NCBI GenBank assembly: GCA_937871165.1 | Contig: CALMXK010000171.1 | Location: 1 to 49,911 of the forward strand | From: an uncultured Actinomycetes bacterium | Lineage (GTDB): Bacteria; Actinomycetota; Thermoleophilia; Miltoncostaeales; Miltoncostaeaceae | Length of the DNA: 49,911 nt | Reading direction: 5' to 3' | Translations under genes and position numbers: made by a program | Shown here: in pieces, positions 25,552-33,449 of the stretch | Layout: each line of letters starts with the position of its first letter | How positions within the stretch are numbered: the stretch's first letter is position 1 | The notes under the pieces: model-generated | What the model saw: the letters and a program-made list of their open reading frames with translations, nothing else | What the model was told of the DNA's origin: nothing | Databases searched by the model: none

Positions 25552-26540
25552 CTGCGCCGCCCGACGATCGTGGCGACCCCGACGTAGATGAGCTCGATCA
25601 CCACGAGCGCAAACCGCAGACCGACGGCGATGGCAAGTGCCGGCCCGGTACTCCCGCCGCCGAGATTGCGCGCGAACAGCAGCGCCAGGAGCCCGTCGCG
25701 CACACCGAGTCCCGACGGAAAAATGAAGGCGAGGGTTGAGACGGCGAAGGCGAGGAGGAACGCCAATGAGATCTCGAGGGGTCCTCCGATGGCCGGCCCG
25801 GCGGCGCTGCGGACAAGTGCCCAGACACCGAGGCAGATCAGCACTGCGCCACCGGTATACCCACCAAGGAGCGCCATGATCTGTCGCCCGGTGAATGTCT
25901 GTTCAAGCGGCGGGCGACCTGCGATGCGCAGGATGCGGGTGCTCAGTGGTACGAAGATTCGCGGATGGAGCGCGACCAGCCCCACCGGGATGACGATCAG
26001 CAGCCACATCAACTGTTTGTTGCCGGCGCTCCCGTAGATGCCGACATAGGCGACGGTCGCAGCGGCACCAAGCCCGAGGCCGATGAGCTGCTCATAGATC
26101 GTGGCGGCCACAGTCGTCTTCTTCGACACGCCCCACGTGGCGCCCATCATCGCGCGTCCGACGAACATCATGACGCTGCCTGGGATGTACCGGGCGAGCA
26201 ACGAGCGAGCCCAGATGGAGACCGCGACGGGCCGCGGTGGATGGTTCGCGGACAGGAGCTCGATCGAACGCGCGAACGTCATCCCGTTGAGCTGGTACGA
26301 GGCGAGGATCGCCACGATTCCCGCCATCAGCCAGCCGGGTGACAGGTGCCAGTCGTAGGCCGACACCTTCCGCCAGTTCGACAGCAATGCCCAGGCGACC
26401 GCGGCCATCGCCACGACGGCCATGACGATGAGGATCGTCCGTCGCCGACCAGACGAGGCGCGCGCCACGGCACCAACGTCGGATCCCTCACCGTCGGACA
26501 GACCCGACCGGTCGCTCAGACCGTGGCGGCCATCGTCCAT
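25548..26540 (-). CDS. Flippase-like membrane protein (lysylphosphatidylglycerol synthase TM domain family)
   Basis: 330 residues; a cytoplasmic Ser/Asp-rich start of about 30 residues and then about eight helices. Signature segments are RSLLARYIPGSVMMFVGRAMMG and FIFPSGLGVRDGLLALLF, matching the UPF0104/LPG_synthase_TM family (YbhN, AglD and MprF N-terminal-like). It lacks the aminoacyl-transferase domain of MprF, so it does not make lysyl-lipids alone; moving a lipid or lipid-linked sugar is a reasonable inference. Its ATG shares one base with the upstream stop (TGATG). Confidence 0.82.
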   Translation of the reverse strand: MDDGRHGLSDRSGLSDGEGSDVGAVARASSGRRRTILIVMAVVAMAAVAWALLSNWRKVSAYDWHLSPGWLMAGIVAILASYQLNGMTFARSIELLSANHPPRPVAVSIWARSLLARYIPGSVMMFVGRAMMGATWGVSKKTTVAATIYEQLIGLGLGAAATVAYVGIYGSAGNKQLMWLLIVIPVGLVALHPRIFVPLSTRILRIAGRPPLEQTFTGRQIMALLGGYTGGAVLICLGVWALVRSAAGPAIGGPLEISLAFLLAFAVSTLAFIFPSGLGVRDGLLALLFARNLGGGSTGPALAIAVGLRFALVVIELIYVGVATIVGRRR

Positions 26541-27415
26541 CAGGTCGGTGAGATCACCCCGTTCGCGACCAGGAACTCACGCGCGACCGTCGGGTACGCC
26601 GTCCGGTCGATCTCAACCGCCCCACGAAGTCTGATGAGTGCCGCCTTGGAGATCTTGCTCGCGATCAGGTCGACCGTCGCCTGCATCTCCGGCACACTCG
26701 TACGTGTCGCGTTCGCGACGACGGTCACGGTGCGACGCGGCGTGCCGGCAAGCCGCCGACGAGTGTCGCTCAACGTCACGAGGCCGAGTCGGGCGGCACG
26801 TGGTTCGGCGACGCTCGACTGCACGCAATCCAGACGCTTCTTCGCAATCAACGCGAACCGCGTGGAGCCGGAACGGACGAGCACTTGCCGGAAGGTCGCT
26901 CGAAGCGCCCAGTAGCCGTCCGCGCGCAGCAGGTGGCTGGGCGTGGCCCCATACGACAGGGACGGCGCAACCCGCGTCAGCGCAGCGATCCCGCTGAAGC
27001 GGTAGGTCATCACGATCCGTTTGCGGCACGCGACAGCCGGCGCATCATCGGCGGGGGACAGCCCGAACGCGGTCGTGCCACGGGCCGCCGACCGTGCGGC
27101 GATGACGGCACGCATCTCCGACTCGCTGCGACGTTGGCCGGCACCGTAGACCTGCTCGACGAGGCGAGCGGTGTCGGCCACGTAGGCGTCGATGGCACCG
27201 TCGGCGAGCTTCGCGGCGGCCTCCGATGCCGTCGGGATGCTCGTGCGGTTGACGGTGTGTCCCTGCCGCGCCAGCGCGATCGCCTCCATGTCGGCGACGA
27301 GTCGGCTCGTCGGCGTTCCGCTGTCGGCCAGATCGATGGTGGCGGCGAGCGACGGGACGCTGCCGAGAAGCGACAGGCACACGGCTGCGGTGAGGCACCT
27401 CCCGGCGCTAAACAA
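26540..27415 (-). CDS. Exported OpuAC-like substrate-binding protein, no transporter nearby
   Basis: 291 residues. A signal peptide (1-25) ends SVPSLAA. The mature part starts TIDLADSGTPTSRLVADMEAIALARQGHTV and continues AKLADGAIDAYVADTARLVEQVYG, the pattern of glycine-betaine/osmoprotectant-binding (OpuAC/ProX) domains, although the usual aromatic cage is not obvious. TTG start overlaps the L,D-transpeptidase gene by eight bases. No ABC permease or ATPase is next to it, so it may bind a wall- or membrane-related ligand instead of feeding a transporter. Family assignment is moderate. Confidence 0.6.
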   Translation of the reverse strand: MFSAGRCLTAAVCLSLLGSVPSLAATIDLADSGTPTSRLVADMEAIALARQGHTVNRTSIPTASEAAAKLADGAIDAYVADTARLVEQVYGAGQRRSESEMRAVIAARSAARGTTAFGLSPADDAPAVACRKRIVMTYRFSGIAALTRVAPSLSYGATPSHLLRADGYWALRATFRQVLVRSGSTRFALIAKKRLDCVQSSVAEPRAARLGLVTLSDTRRRLAGTPRRTVTVVANATRTSVPEMQATVDLIASKISKAALIRLRGAVEIDRTAYPTVAREFLVANGVISPT

Positions 27416-28451
27416 CGCTCACCGGCGTGCCGAAGCTTGCGAAGTCGTAGACACCCTTGGCCTCCGGTGAACTCACGCGGATGCATCCGTGTGAGGCCGG
27501 GTATCCGGGCACGTACGGGTACTGGTGGAATGCGTATCCGGCATGGAAGTAGCTTGCCCACGGCAGCCAGACGCTGAACGGATTGGACCACGACATCCGT
27601 TCCTTGCGAAAGACGCTGAACGTACCGGCCGGTGTCCGACCACCGGCGCCGGTCGACACGTGAACCACGCGTCGAACCTTCTTGTTCTCAATCTCGAGGA
27701 GGACGCCCTTCCACCGGGTCACCTCCATCCGACGTGCGGTCGTACGCCGCCGCGGGGTGGGGATCCGAGCGGTGGTGAGCCGCAGGCGCGTCTCAACCGT
27801 GGGTGTCCCGGTGCGAAGGAGCCCCTCCCACCCTTGGAACGCAAGCAGCGCCTGCGACGTGCGGTAGTCGAGTGAGCCGTTGACCGCGCCAAGCGGCAAG
27901 TACTTCAACTTGGCGAGGCTCTGCTGCACCGCGCGAACACCGACCGGAAGCGGCGGAATGATGTCGAGCTTCGGCACCGACCCGTGATCGAGCAAGGCGG
28001 AGTCGATGGCGTCCGCCGGCGGCATCACCTCGTCGTCAAGAAGCACACGTACCGCGTCGACCTGCTTGTACTGGAGCACGGTGTAGACGAGCTGACCGAA
28101 CCGCACCTTGATCTGCGAGCCGGTGCCGCTTGCGGCGAATGCGGTGCCGACACGAACGTACGCGACCCGGTCACGGACGACCACGGAGTAGAGCTTTGTG
28201 CCCTTGGGGATGCGACTGACGACTCCGTCGTCGCGCTCGGTCTTCGTGGCACCCACGAACAGCGTGCGCACCGAGTACGTCAGCTTGTCGGCCCCTGTCG
28301 GGAGCGTCCGCTCGATCATCTGCAACTTCGCGCCACGGGTCAGATAAATGTTGACTTTGGTGGCGGTGGCCGTCGCGGGGATTGCAGCGAGCAGTCCGGC
28401 GGCGGCAAGCGCGACCATGATCCGGCGCGCGCGCGAAGAGGTGCGGTCCAT
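27408..28451 (-). CDS. L,D-transpeptidase with GerMN and peptidoglycan-binding domains
   Basis: Exported wall cross-linking enzyme, 347 residues. Signal peptide at about 9-31. GerMN-like domain at about 33-150 (VNIYLTRGAKLQMI through SRIPKGTKLYSVVV), peptidoglycan-binding repeat at about 173-225 (VRAVQQSLAKLKYLPLGAVNG), then YkuD domain with HQYPYVPGYP and the catalytic SHGCIRVS, with nucleophile Cys323. All are complete. The combination of a GerMN domain with YkuD is uncommon. First gene of a five-gene operon; ATG lies six bases after TAGGAT (28458-28463). Confidence 0.92.
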   Translation of the reverse strand: MDRTSSRARRIMVALAAAGLLAAIPATATATKVNIYLTRGAKLQMIERTLPTGADKLTYSVRTLFVGATKTERDDGVVSRIPKGTKLYSVVVRDRVAYVRVGTAFAASGTGSQIKVRFGQLVYTVLQYKQVDAVRVLLDDEVMPPADAIDSALLDHGSVPKLDIIPPLPVGVRAVQQSLAKLKYLPLGAVNGSLDYRTSQALLAFQGWEGLLRTGTPTVETRLRLTTARIPTPRRRTTARRMEVTRWKGVLLEIENKKVRRVVHVSTGAGGRTPAGTFSVFRKERMSWSNPFSVWLPWASYFHAGYAFHQYPYVPGYPASHGCIRVSSPEAKGVYDFASFGTPVSVV

Positions 28452-28457
28452 CGGGCA

Positions 28458-28463
28458 ATCCTA
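28458..28463 (-). promoter_or_regulatory. -10 box, probably leaderless, for the L,D-transpeptidase operon
   Basis: TAGGAT on the minus strand, six bases before ATG at 28451. No ribosome site is visible. Confidence 0.5.
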
Positions 28464-28482
28464 CAGCAGGCCGATTGCCGCC

Positions 28483-29451
28483 CTATTGCCGATCGGTCGG
28501 GACGTTCGCCGGGTTGATGACGCGGGCGATCCGCGCGTCGACCTCGTCGATGTCGCGCCGCATGTGGTTGCGCTGAATCTGCTCACTCACCAGTCCGACC
28601 GTGAACAGCTGCACTCCGACGACGATCAGCAACACCCCGAGCAGCAACAACGGCCGCCCGCCAATCGGGTGCCCGAAGAGCTTGTCGACGACAAGATAGG
28701 CGGAGATCAGGAAGCCGACGACCGTGAACGTCAGCCCCATGCCACCGAGCAGATGCATGGGCCGCCAGCGGAAGCGACCGATGAACATGATGGTCAGCAG
28801 GTCGAGGAAGCCGCGGACGTACCGTTCGATGCCAAACTTGGAGCGCCCGAACTTCCGTTCCCGATGGTTGACCGCCCGCTCGCGGATGGTGAAGCCGTCC
28901 GCTGCCGCCATCACGGGGATGTAGCGGTACAGCTCGCCTGAAATCGAGAGGTTGCGCACCACCTCGGACCGGTAGCCCTTCAGCCCGCAGTTCTGATCGT
29001 GCAGCTCGACGCCGGACATCTTCGCCGTGACCGCGTTGAACAGCTTGGACGGGAGGCGTTTGGAGAGCGGGTCCTTCCGGGTCGCCTTCCAGCCGCTGAC
29101 CAGATCAACCTCCTCGAGGTCCGCAAGGATGCCCGGGATCTCCGCGGGATCGTCCTGCAGGTCGGCGTCCATCGTGATCACCGCGTCGCCGGTCGCGTGG
29201 CGAAAACCCGCCATGAGCGCAGCGCCCTTGCCGAAGTTGCGTCGCTGCTGAATGACGCGGACGCGGGGATCGGCGGCGAGCTCGGCGAGCACTTCGCGGC
29301 TGCCGTCGGTGCTGCCGTCGTCGACGAACACGACGTCGGAGGGGATCGCAAGGCCGTCGAGCACCGTCCCCAGCTCGTCCATCAACGGACGAAGCGACTC
29401 GTGCTCGTTGTAGACCGGAATGACGACGGTGAGTGAGGCGGGCGAGGGCAT
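28483..29451 (-). CDS. GT2 glycosyltransferase (dolichyl-phosphate mannose synthase-like) with two C-terminal helices
   Basis: 322 residues. The catalytic domain starts TVVIPVYNEHESL, has FVDDGSTDGS, DADLQDDP (the DXD-type metal site) and the HRERKFGRSKFG acceptor loop. Two membrane helices follow at about 227-250 and 268-290. It probably transfers a sugar from a nucleotide donor to polyprenyl phosphate, supplying the GT-C-type enzymes nearby. I chose ATG at 29451 because TACCAT ends six bases upstream; ATG at 29469 would precede that box. Gtr/PgaC-like roles cannot be excluded. Confidence 0.9.
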   Translation of the reverse strand: MPSPASLTVVIPVYNEHESLRPLMDELGTVLDGLAIPSDVVFVDDGSTDGSREVLAELAADPRVRVIQQRRNFGKGAALMAGFRHATGDAVITMDADLQDDPAEIPGILADLEEVDLVSGWKATRKDPLSKRLPSKLFNAVTAKMSGVELHDQNCGLKGYRSEVVRNLSISGELYRYIPVMAAADGFTIRERAVNHRERKFGRSKFGIERYVRGFLDLLTIMFIGRFRWRPMHLLGGMGLTFTVVGFLISAYLVVDKLFGHPIGGRPLLLLGVLLIVVGVQLFTVGLVSEQIQRNHMRRDIDEVDARIARVINPANVPTDRQ

Positions 29452-29457
29452 CGCGGG

Positions 29458-29463
29458 ATGGTA
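29458..29463 (-). promoter_or_regulatory. -10 box, probably leaderless, for the GT2 gene
   Basis: TACCAT on the minus strand, six bases before ATG at 29451. It sits between the two possible starts and supports the shorter one. Confidence 0.45.
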
Positions 29464-29484
29464 ACCCATCGCCGGTGGGCGAAA

Positions 29485-30333
29485 CTACAGGCCTTTGTCC
29501 TTCTTCTTCTTCTTTTTCTTCTTCTTCTTGTCGCCCACGACCACCTCGGTGACAAATCGCGCGACCGGGTCGGACCGCTCGTCGAGGGTGGTGACACCCG
29601 ATTCCGTCGACCCGTTCACCGCGGGCTCCTCGACCTGCTCGACCACCTCCGCCACGGCCGGAGTGGGTGTGTTCGCCGGTGGCGCAGCGGGGGGCGCCGG
29701 CGGCTCCTCCAGCACCGGCGGCGGCGCGTGCGACGGTTCGGGAAGGGGCATCACCGGCGTCTCGGGCAGCGCCTCGGCCACGGCCACGATGTGTGCGCTC
29801 CACGCGGCGGCGAAGCCCGGAGCCGTGGCGTCCACGCCGAGGGCCGTCGCCGCTTCCGGATGCGACACGGGATACCAGGCAAGGGTGGCGATCGTCAGCG
29901 CAAGCGGACCGCGCTCGTCGCCGAGACCCGAAAGCGCGTCGTTGATGGCGTCGACGTGCGGGCTTCCGACCGTTTGCCCGCCATCGCGATCAAGCAACCG
30001 GACCACCTCGCGTCGCGCGACGAGCAGCCCGACGAACGACTCGATGGTCTCGCGCAGGACTGTCTGCCGGTTGCGCGCCCCGACGGCGTCGCGCAGGCGA
30101 AGGGTCTCACCAAGCATCCGGAAGGTGGCGGCGGCCCGCTCGAGTACCACCCGATACAGCTGCTCCTTCTGCCCGAAGAAGTAGCCCGGGGTTCCGCGCG
30201 AGAGACCGGCGGCCGCCCCGATCTCGGCCATCGTCACCGAATCGAACCCTTCCGCGGCGAACAGTCGCTCGGCGGCATCGAGGATGTCCGCCCGTGAGCG
30301 ATCGGCGTCACGTCTTCTCGGCGCTGTCTCCAT
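29485..30333 (-). CDS. TetR-family regulator with proline-rich linker and ten-lysine tail
   Basis: 282 residues. N-terminal DNA-binding domain: RADILDAAERLFAAEGFDSVTMAEIGAAAGL (about 15-45), then the recognition helix and GYFFGQKEQLYRVV. A helical ligand domain runs to about residue 200. It is followed by a Pro/Ala/Glu-rich stretch and a tail with ten consecutive lysines, then DKGL. Such a tail is not part of the TetR family. ATG at 30333 has GGGAG six bases upstream and lies 26 bases inside the 3' end of the M28-like gene, so the two are co-transcribed. Confidence 0.88.
   Translation of the reverse strand: METAPRRRDADRSRADILDAAERLFAAEGFDSVTMAEIGAAAGLSRGTPGYFFGQKEQLYRVVLERAAATFRMLGETLRLRDAVGARNRQTVLRETIESFVGLLVARREVVRLLDRDGGQTVGSPHVDAINDALSGLGDERGPLALTIATLAWYPVSHPEAATALGVDATAPGFAAAWSAHIVAVAEALPETPVMPLPEPSHAPPPVLEEPPAPPAAPPANTPTPAVAEVVEQVEEPAVNGSTESGVTTLDERSDPVARFVTEVVVGDKKKKKKKKKKDKGL
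29500..29529 (-). repeat. AAG/AAA lysine-codon tract
   Basis: Ten consecutive lysine codons (nine AAG, one AAA on the minus strand) at the 3' end of the TetR gene. It is a 30-base purine tract and may slip in replication. Confidence 0.9.
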
Positions 30334-32260
30334 CAGTGGCTCCCAAGGGTCGCTTGCGCGCCGACAAGTTCGACGTGAGCCAACCGATCCCCTTCCGCAG
30401 GTCACCTGCCTGTACAAGCCCGTCGCGAATGCGTCGAACAATGGCGATGCACAGCGTGCCGAGGGCGACGACGACGATCGCGCCGATCACCGGCCCGGCA
30501 AGCCCACGAGCACCGCTCAGCGTGGTCTCGGTGATGTACCACAGCGCGTACAGGGGACTGCGGTCGATCACGCCGGCGATGCGCAACACGAGTGCCAACG
30601 GCACGAGCACCGCCGAGAGCGCAAGAAGTCCGATCTGCCACAGCCGCGGGGCCAGCGAGGCGGCGACGATCGCGTGCGCGACCGGCAGGATGAGCACGAG
30701 GGAGAACGGGACGTACCACCACGCGAGAATCACCCCGACACTCAGCCATGCGAGCGCACCCGCCGTCTCGGCCGCCGTCGCCACGCGCGCGTCGCCCAGA
30801 TGCGCCCGGACACCCATGCCGAGCGCGAGCGCGCTGAGGACGATCAGCAGCAGCGCGAGCGCCGCCCGTCCGTCGAACGGCAGGTCGGCCGGTGATGGAG
30901 GCCTGCCGACCTCAGGTGAGTGAAGCACCCCCCAGAGGGTGAGCAGCCACCCGAGCATCAGGGAGCTGAAGATCGGGACCATTCTCCACGCCACCGCTTT
31001 CAGCCCGGAGCTGAGGCGAACGCGGGAGCGGCGGATCCGCCCGGCGGCGTCGAGGGCCATCACAAACAGCGGGAGGGCGAGGAAGAGCAACGCCAGCCGG
31101 GCAACCGACGGTCGGAGGATGCGACCCGCATACGCGAGCGCCCGGTCGGGGACCTTGGCCCGTTCCCGGTCGTCCAGCAAGCCGATCAGCGCGAGCGTTG
31201 CGGTCCCGGCCGCCCGCACGCGGGCCCGGGAGATCTCCGGCAGGTCGACCGGCAGCTGCGAGTCCCGCCGTGCAGACAGCGTGACCGCCGGGATTCCCCG
31301 GTCGATCGCTGCACGTTGTGCTCCCCGCGTCTCGGTGAACGACAGGCCGAGCAACTGCCGGCGAAGCGACGGCAACGGACTCGGGCTGTAGCCGGCGGCG
31401 GTCACCGCCTTCTCCGCGAGTTGGCGCATGTCGAGGGATTGGCGTCCGCTGCCCGACGACCACAGGTACATCGTGTTGGCGTCCGGGGCCGGGCGGGTCA
31501 TCGGCTGCTTGGAGTTCGGGTCGATCGCCTGGCGCCCGGTCTCGGGGTCGATGACCGGAATCTGGTCACGCCCCTCGCCCGGTGCGTCGAGCACGATCAC
31601 ACCCGCGTACCGGGACGCCGTTTCCTTCGAAAGGAACCACCGCAGCCCGGCATTGCCGAACGTGTCGCCGTCCACGGACATGAACACGATCGGGTGGTGG
31701 TACTTCTGCTGCACCGAAAGGCGCGCAAGCTCCACCAGGATCGCCGTGCCGGACGTCCCCCAACTGACCTGACGAGGAGCGTCCCGTGGTGCCACCACCA
31801 AAATGCGCCGCTGCACCTTGTTCTTGGCCTGCGCAGGGAGGATCAGCATCACGTTCGTGATCGGGACGTCCTGGCCGTTTCGCCGGATGACCGCTTTCTG
31901 CGACTGGACCGTGTGGTTGTCACCCGGGATGGCGTTGAACTGGTCCCGGATCCACTTTTCGCCGGCATCGGCCCCGATCGTCCCGGGGACGCGAAGCGGT
32001 GCCGCGTCATGGAAGCGAATGGCCAGATCCGTGGTGGCCGACCCGGCGAACTGTGCCGGCTGGGTCGTGGACGGGGTGGGTTCGGGCGCGCGCAGCGTCA
32101 GGAACGCGACCAGGATCGCGAGGGTCGCGACGAACCATGCTTGGAGATAGAGACGTCCGTTGAGCAAATGCAAGGGGTGCGCGATGCGCGGTGGGTCCAG
32201 TGTGAGCGCCTTCGTATCACAGCGGTGCGCGACGGATCGGTCCAAATGGGTCGTGCTCAA
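30308..32260 (-). CDS. M28-peptidase-like membrane protein with lost metal ligands
   Basis: 650 residues. One N-terminal helix (about 41-58), an outside domain of about 300 residues, then about eight helices. The outside domain follows the M28 aminopeptidase plan, but key positions differ: the first ligand motif (AHxDS in active members) reads VAPRDAPRQ, the GADDNGSG ligand motif reads SWGTSGTAIL, and the EE pair reads DGDTFGNAGL. It is likely a non-catalytic fold. TTG at 32260 is the longest start and is uncertain; other TTG codons lie downstream. It overlaps tetR by 26 bases. Confidence 0.75.
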   Translation of the reverse strand: MSTTHLDRSVAHRCDTKALTLDPPRIAHPLHLLNGRLYLQAWFVATLAILVAFLTLRAPEPTPSTTQPAQFAGSATTDLAIRFHDAAPLRVPGTIGADAGEKWIRDQFNAIPGDNHTVQSQKAVIRRNGQDVPITNVMLILPAQAKNKVQRRILVVAPRDAPRQVSWGTSGTAILVELARLSVQQKYHHPIVFMSVDGDTFGNAGLRWFLSKETASRYAGVIVLDAPGEGRDQIPVIDPETGRQAIDPNSKQPMTRPAPDANTMYLWSSGSGRQSLDMRQLAEKAVTAAGYSPSPLPSLRRQLLGLSFTETRGAQRAAIDRGIPAVTLSARRDSQLPVDLPEISRARVRAAGTATLALIGLLDDRERAKVPDRALAYAGRILRPSVARLALLFLALPLFVMALDAAGRIRRSRVRLSSGLKAVAWRMVPIFSSLMLGWLLTLWGVLHSPEVGRPPSPADLPFDGRAALALLLIVLSALALGMGVRAHLGDARVATAAETAGALAWLSVGVILAWWYVPFSLVLILPVAHAIVAASLAPRLWQIGLLALSAVLVPLALVLRIAGVIDRSPLYALWYITETTLSGARGLAGPVIGAIVVVALGTLCIAIVRRIRDGLVQAGDLRKGIGWLTSNLSARKRPLGATDGDSAEKT

Positions 32261-32351
32261 CTCGTCGCACCAAACCGCCAGGTCCGGCGTGCGTCGGAAC
32301 GCTACCGCGATCCTTCACCAGAAACTCACTGTTTTCGCAACGATGCCGATC

Positions 32352-32357
32352 TACCAT
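32352..32357 (+). promoter_or_regulatory. Putative -10 box for the LppX-like lipoprotein gene
   Basis: TACCAT, 37 bases before GTG at 32395, in the 134-base divergent region. A strong ribosome site GAAGGAGA is at 32382-32389. Confidence 0.4.
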
Positions 32358-32394
32358 AGAAACCTGCAGATTTATTCGACTGAAGGAGACCCAC

Positions 32395-33327
32395 GTGCGT
32401 CGACGCACAACTTTGATGTTTCTCACGCCCCTCGCCGCCCTCAGCCTCATCGGGGCCGGATGCGGTGGCGGAACAAAGTCCGGCGAGAGCACTGGCGACA
32501 CCTCAGCCTCATCGAACGACCCGGCGGCGATCCTTGGAGCCGTCAAGCCCGGCGACCAGGCGAAGCCGGCCAAGATGTCCATCGACCTCGGCGTCACGCT
32601 CGCCGGTCAGCTGACCAACCCGCAGGTCGCGGCGTTCCTCGGATCCGGCCCAATCAACCTGAAACTGTCGGGACCGGTCGATCCGACCGCCAAGTCAATG
32701 GACATGGTGTTCGACATCAAGGCCGGCAAGATCGCACTGCCCGGCAAGATGCGCATCATCGACGGCACAACCGCATTCGTGGGACTTCAGGACAAGTGGT
32801 ACTCGATCCCGGAAAGCTCGCTGAAGAGCAACACGACCCAGCTCGCAACGGACCCCGCGGAGACGCTTGCGGCACTCGGCAACCCCGCCGACCTGCTCGA
32901 CAACGAGACGGTCGTGGGCGGCGAGACCATCGAAGGCATCGCCACCGATCACGTCGCCGGCGACCTCAACCTGGACAAGCTGGCCGAGGCCATGCAGCGC
33001 CTCTCGAAGTCATCGCCGAGCGCCACCCAGGCCGAGGATCTCGCAAAGCTCAAGGAGGCCGTCCAGAACGGCAAGGTCGACGTCTGGATTGGACAGGAGG
33101 ACAAGCAGGTCCACCGTCTCAAGTTCGGCATGGACGTGACCGTCCCGGAGGAGTCGAAGGATTCCGCCATGGGCGTCACAGGTGCGAAGGTGTCATTCAC
33201 TGTGCAAAGCACCCCGCTCAGTTCGGTCAGCGTCACGGCACCGACAGGTGCGCTGACCATGGAACAGTTCCAGAATGACCTCCTCACGGTCATCATGGGC
33301 AATCTCGGGACGACCACGACCCCGTAA
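32395..33327 (+). CDS. LppX/LprG-like lipoprotein
   Basis: 310 residues. Signal peptide with lipobox LIGAGC, lipidated Cys near residue 23, then a Gly/Ser-rich linker. The body has long amphipathic strands (GPINLKLSGPVDPTAKSMDMVFDIKAGKI is typical), as in the LppX_LprAFG family and related DUF6612-type proteins, whose beta-half-barrel holds lipids or lipoglycans. GTG start with GAAGGAGA five bases upstream. Monocistronic, ended by a strong hairpin at 33347. A lipid-carrier role is inferred from the fold only. Confidence 0.78.
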   Translation: MRRRTTLMFLTPLAALSLIGAGCGGGTKSGESTGDTSASSNDPAAILGAVKPGDQAKPAKMSIDLGVTLAGQLTNPQVAAFLGSGPINLKLSGPVDPTAKSMDMVFDIKAGKIALPGKMRIIDGTTAFVGLQDKWYSIPESSLKSNTTQLATDPAETLAALGNPADLLDNETVVGGETIEGIATDHVAGDLNLDKLAEAMQRLSKSSPSATQAEDLAKLKEAVQNGKVDVWIGQEDKQVHRLKFGMDVTVPEESKDSAMGVTGAKVSFTVQSTPLSSVSVTAPTGALTMEQFQNDLLTVIMGNLGTTTTP

Positions 33328-33346
33328 CTCCCCGTGTGTTGACGTC

Positions 33347-33390
33347 CTGTGGGGTCCGGATCACAACGATCCGGACCCCACAGCGCATTT
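33347..33390 (+). terminator. Rho-independent terminator with 16-bp perfect stem
   Basis: Arms 33347-33362 and 33368-33383 are perfectly complementary, with a five-base loop (ACAAC). TTTT at 33387-33390 follows. It lies 20 bases after the lipoprotein stop and 60 bases before the next ATG. Confidence 0.85.
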
Positions 33391-33449
33391 TGGTGTCGAG
33401 CCGGACCACGAGCGTTATCGTGACCACACCCCACGCTGAGGAGCCGTTC

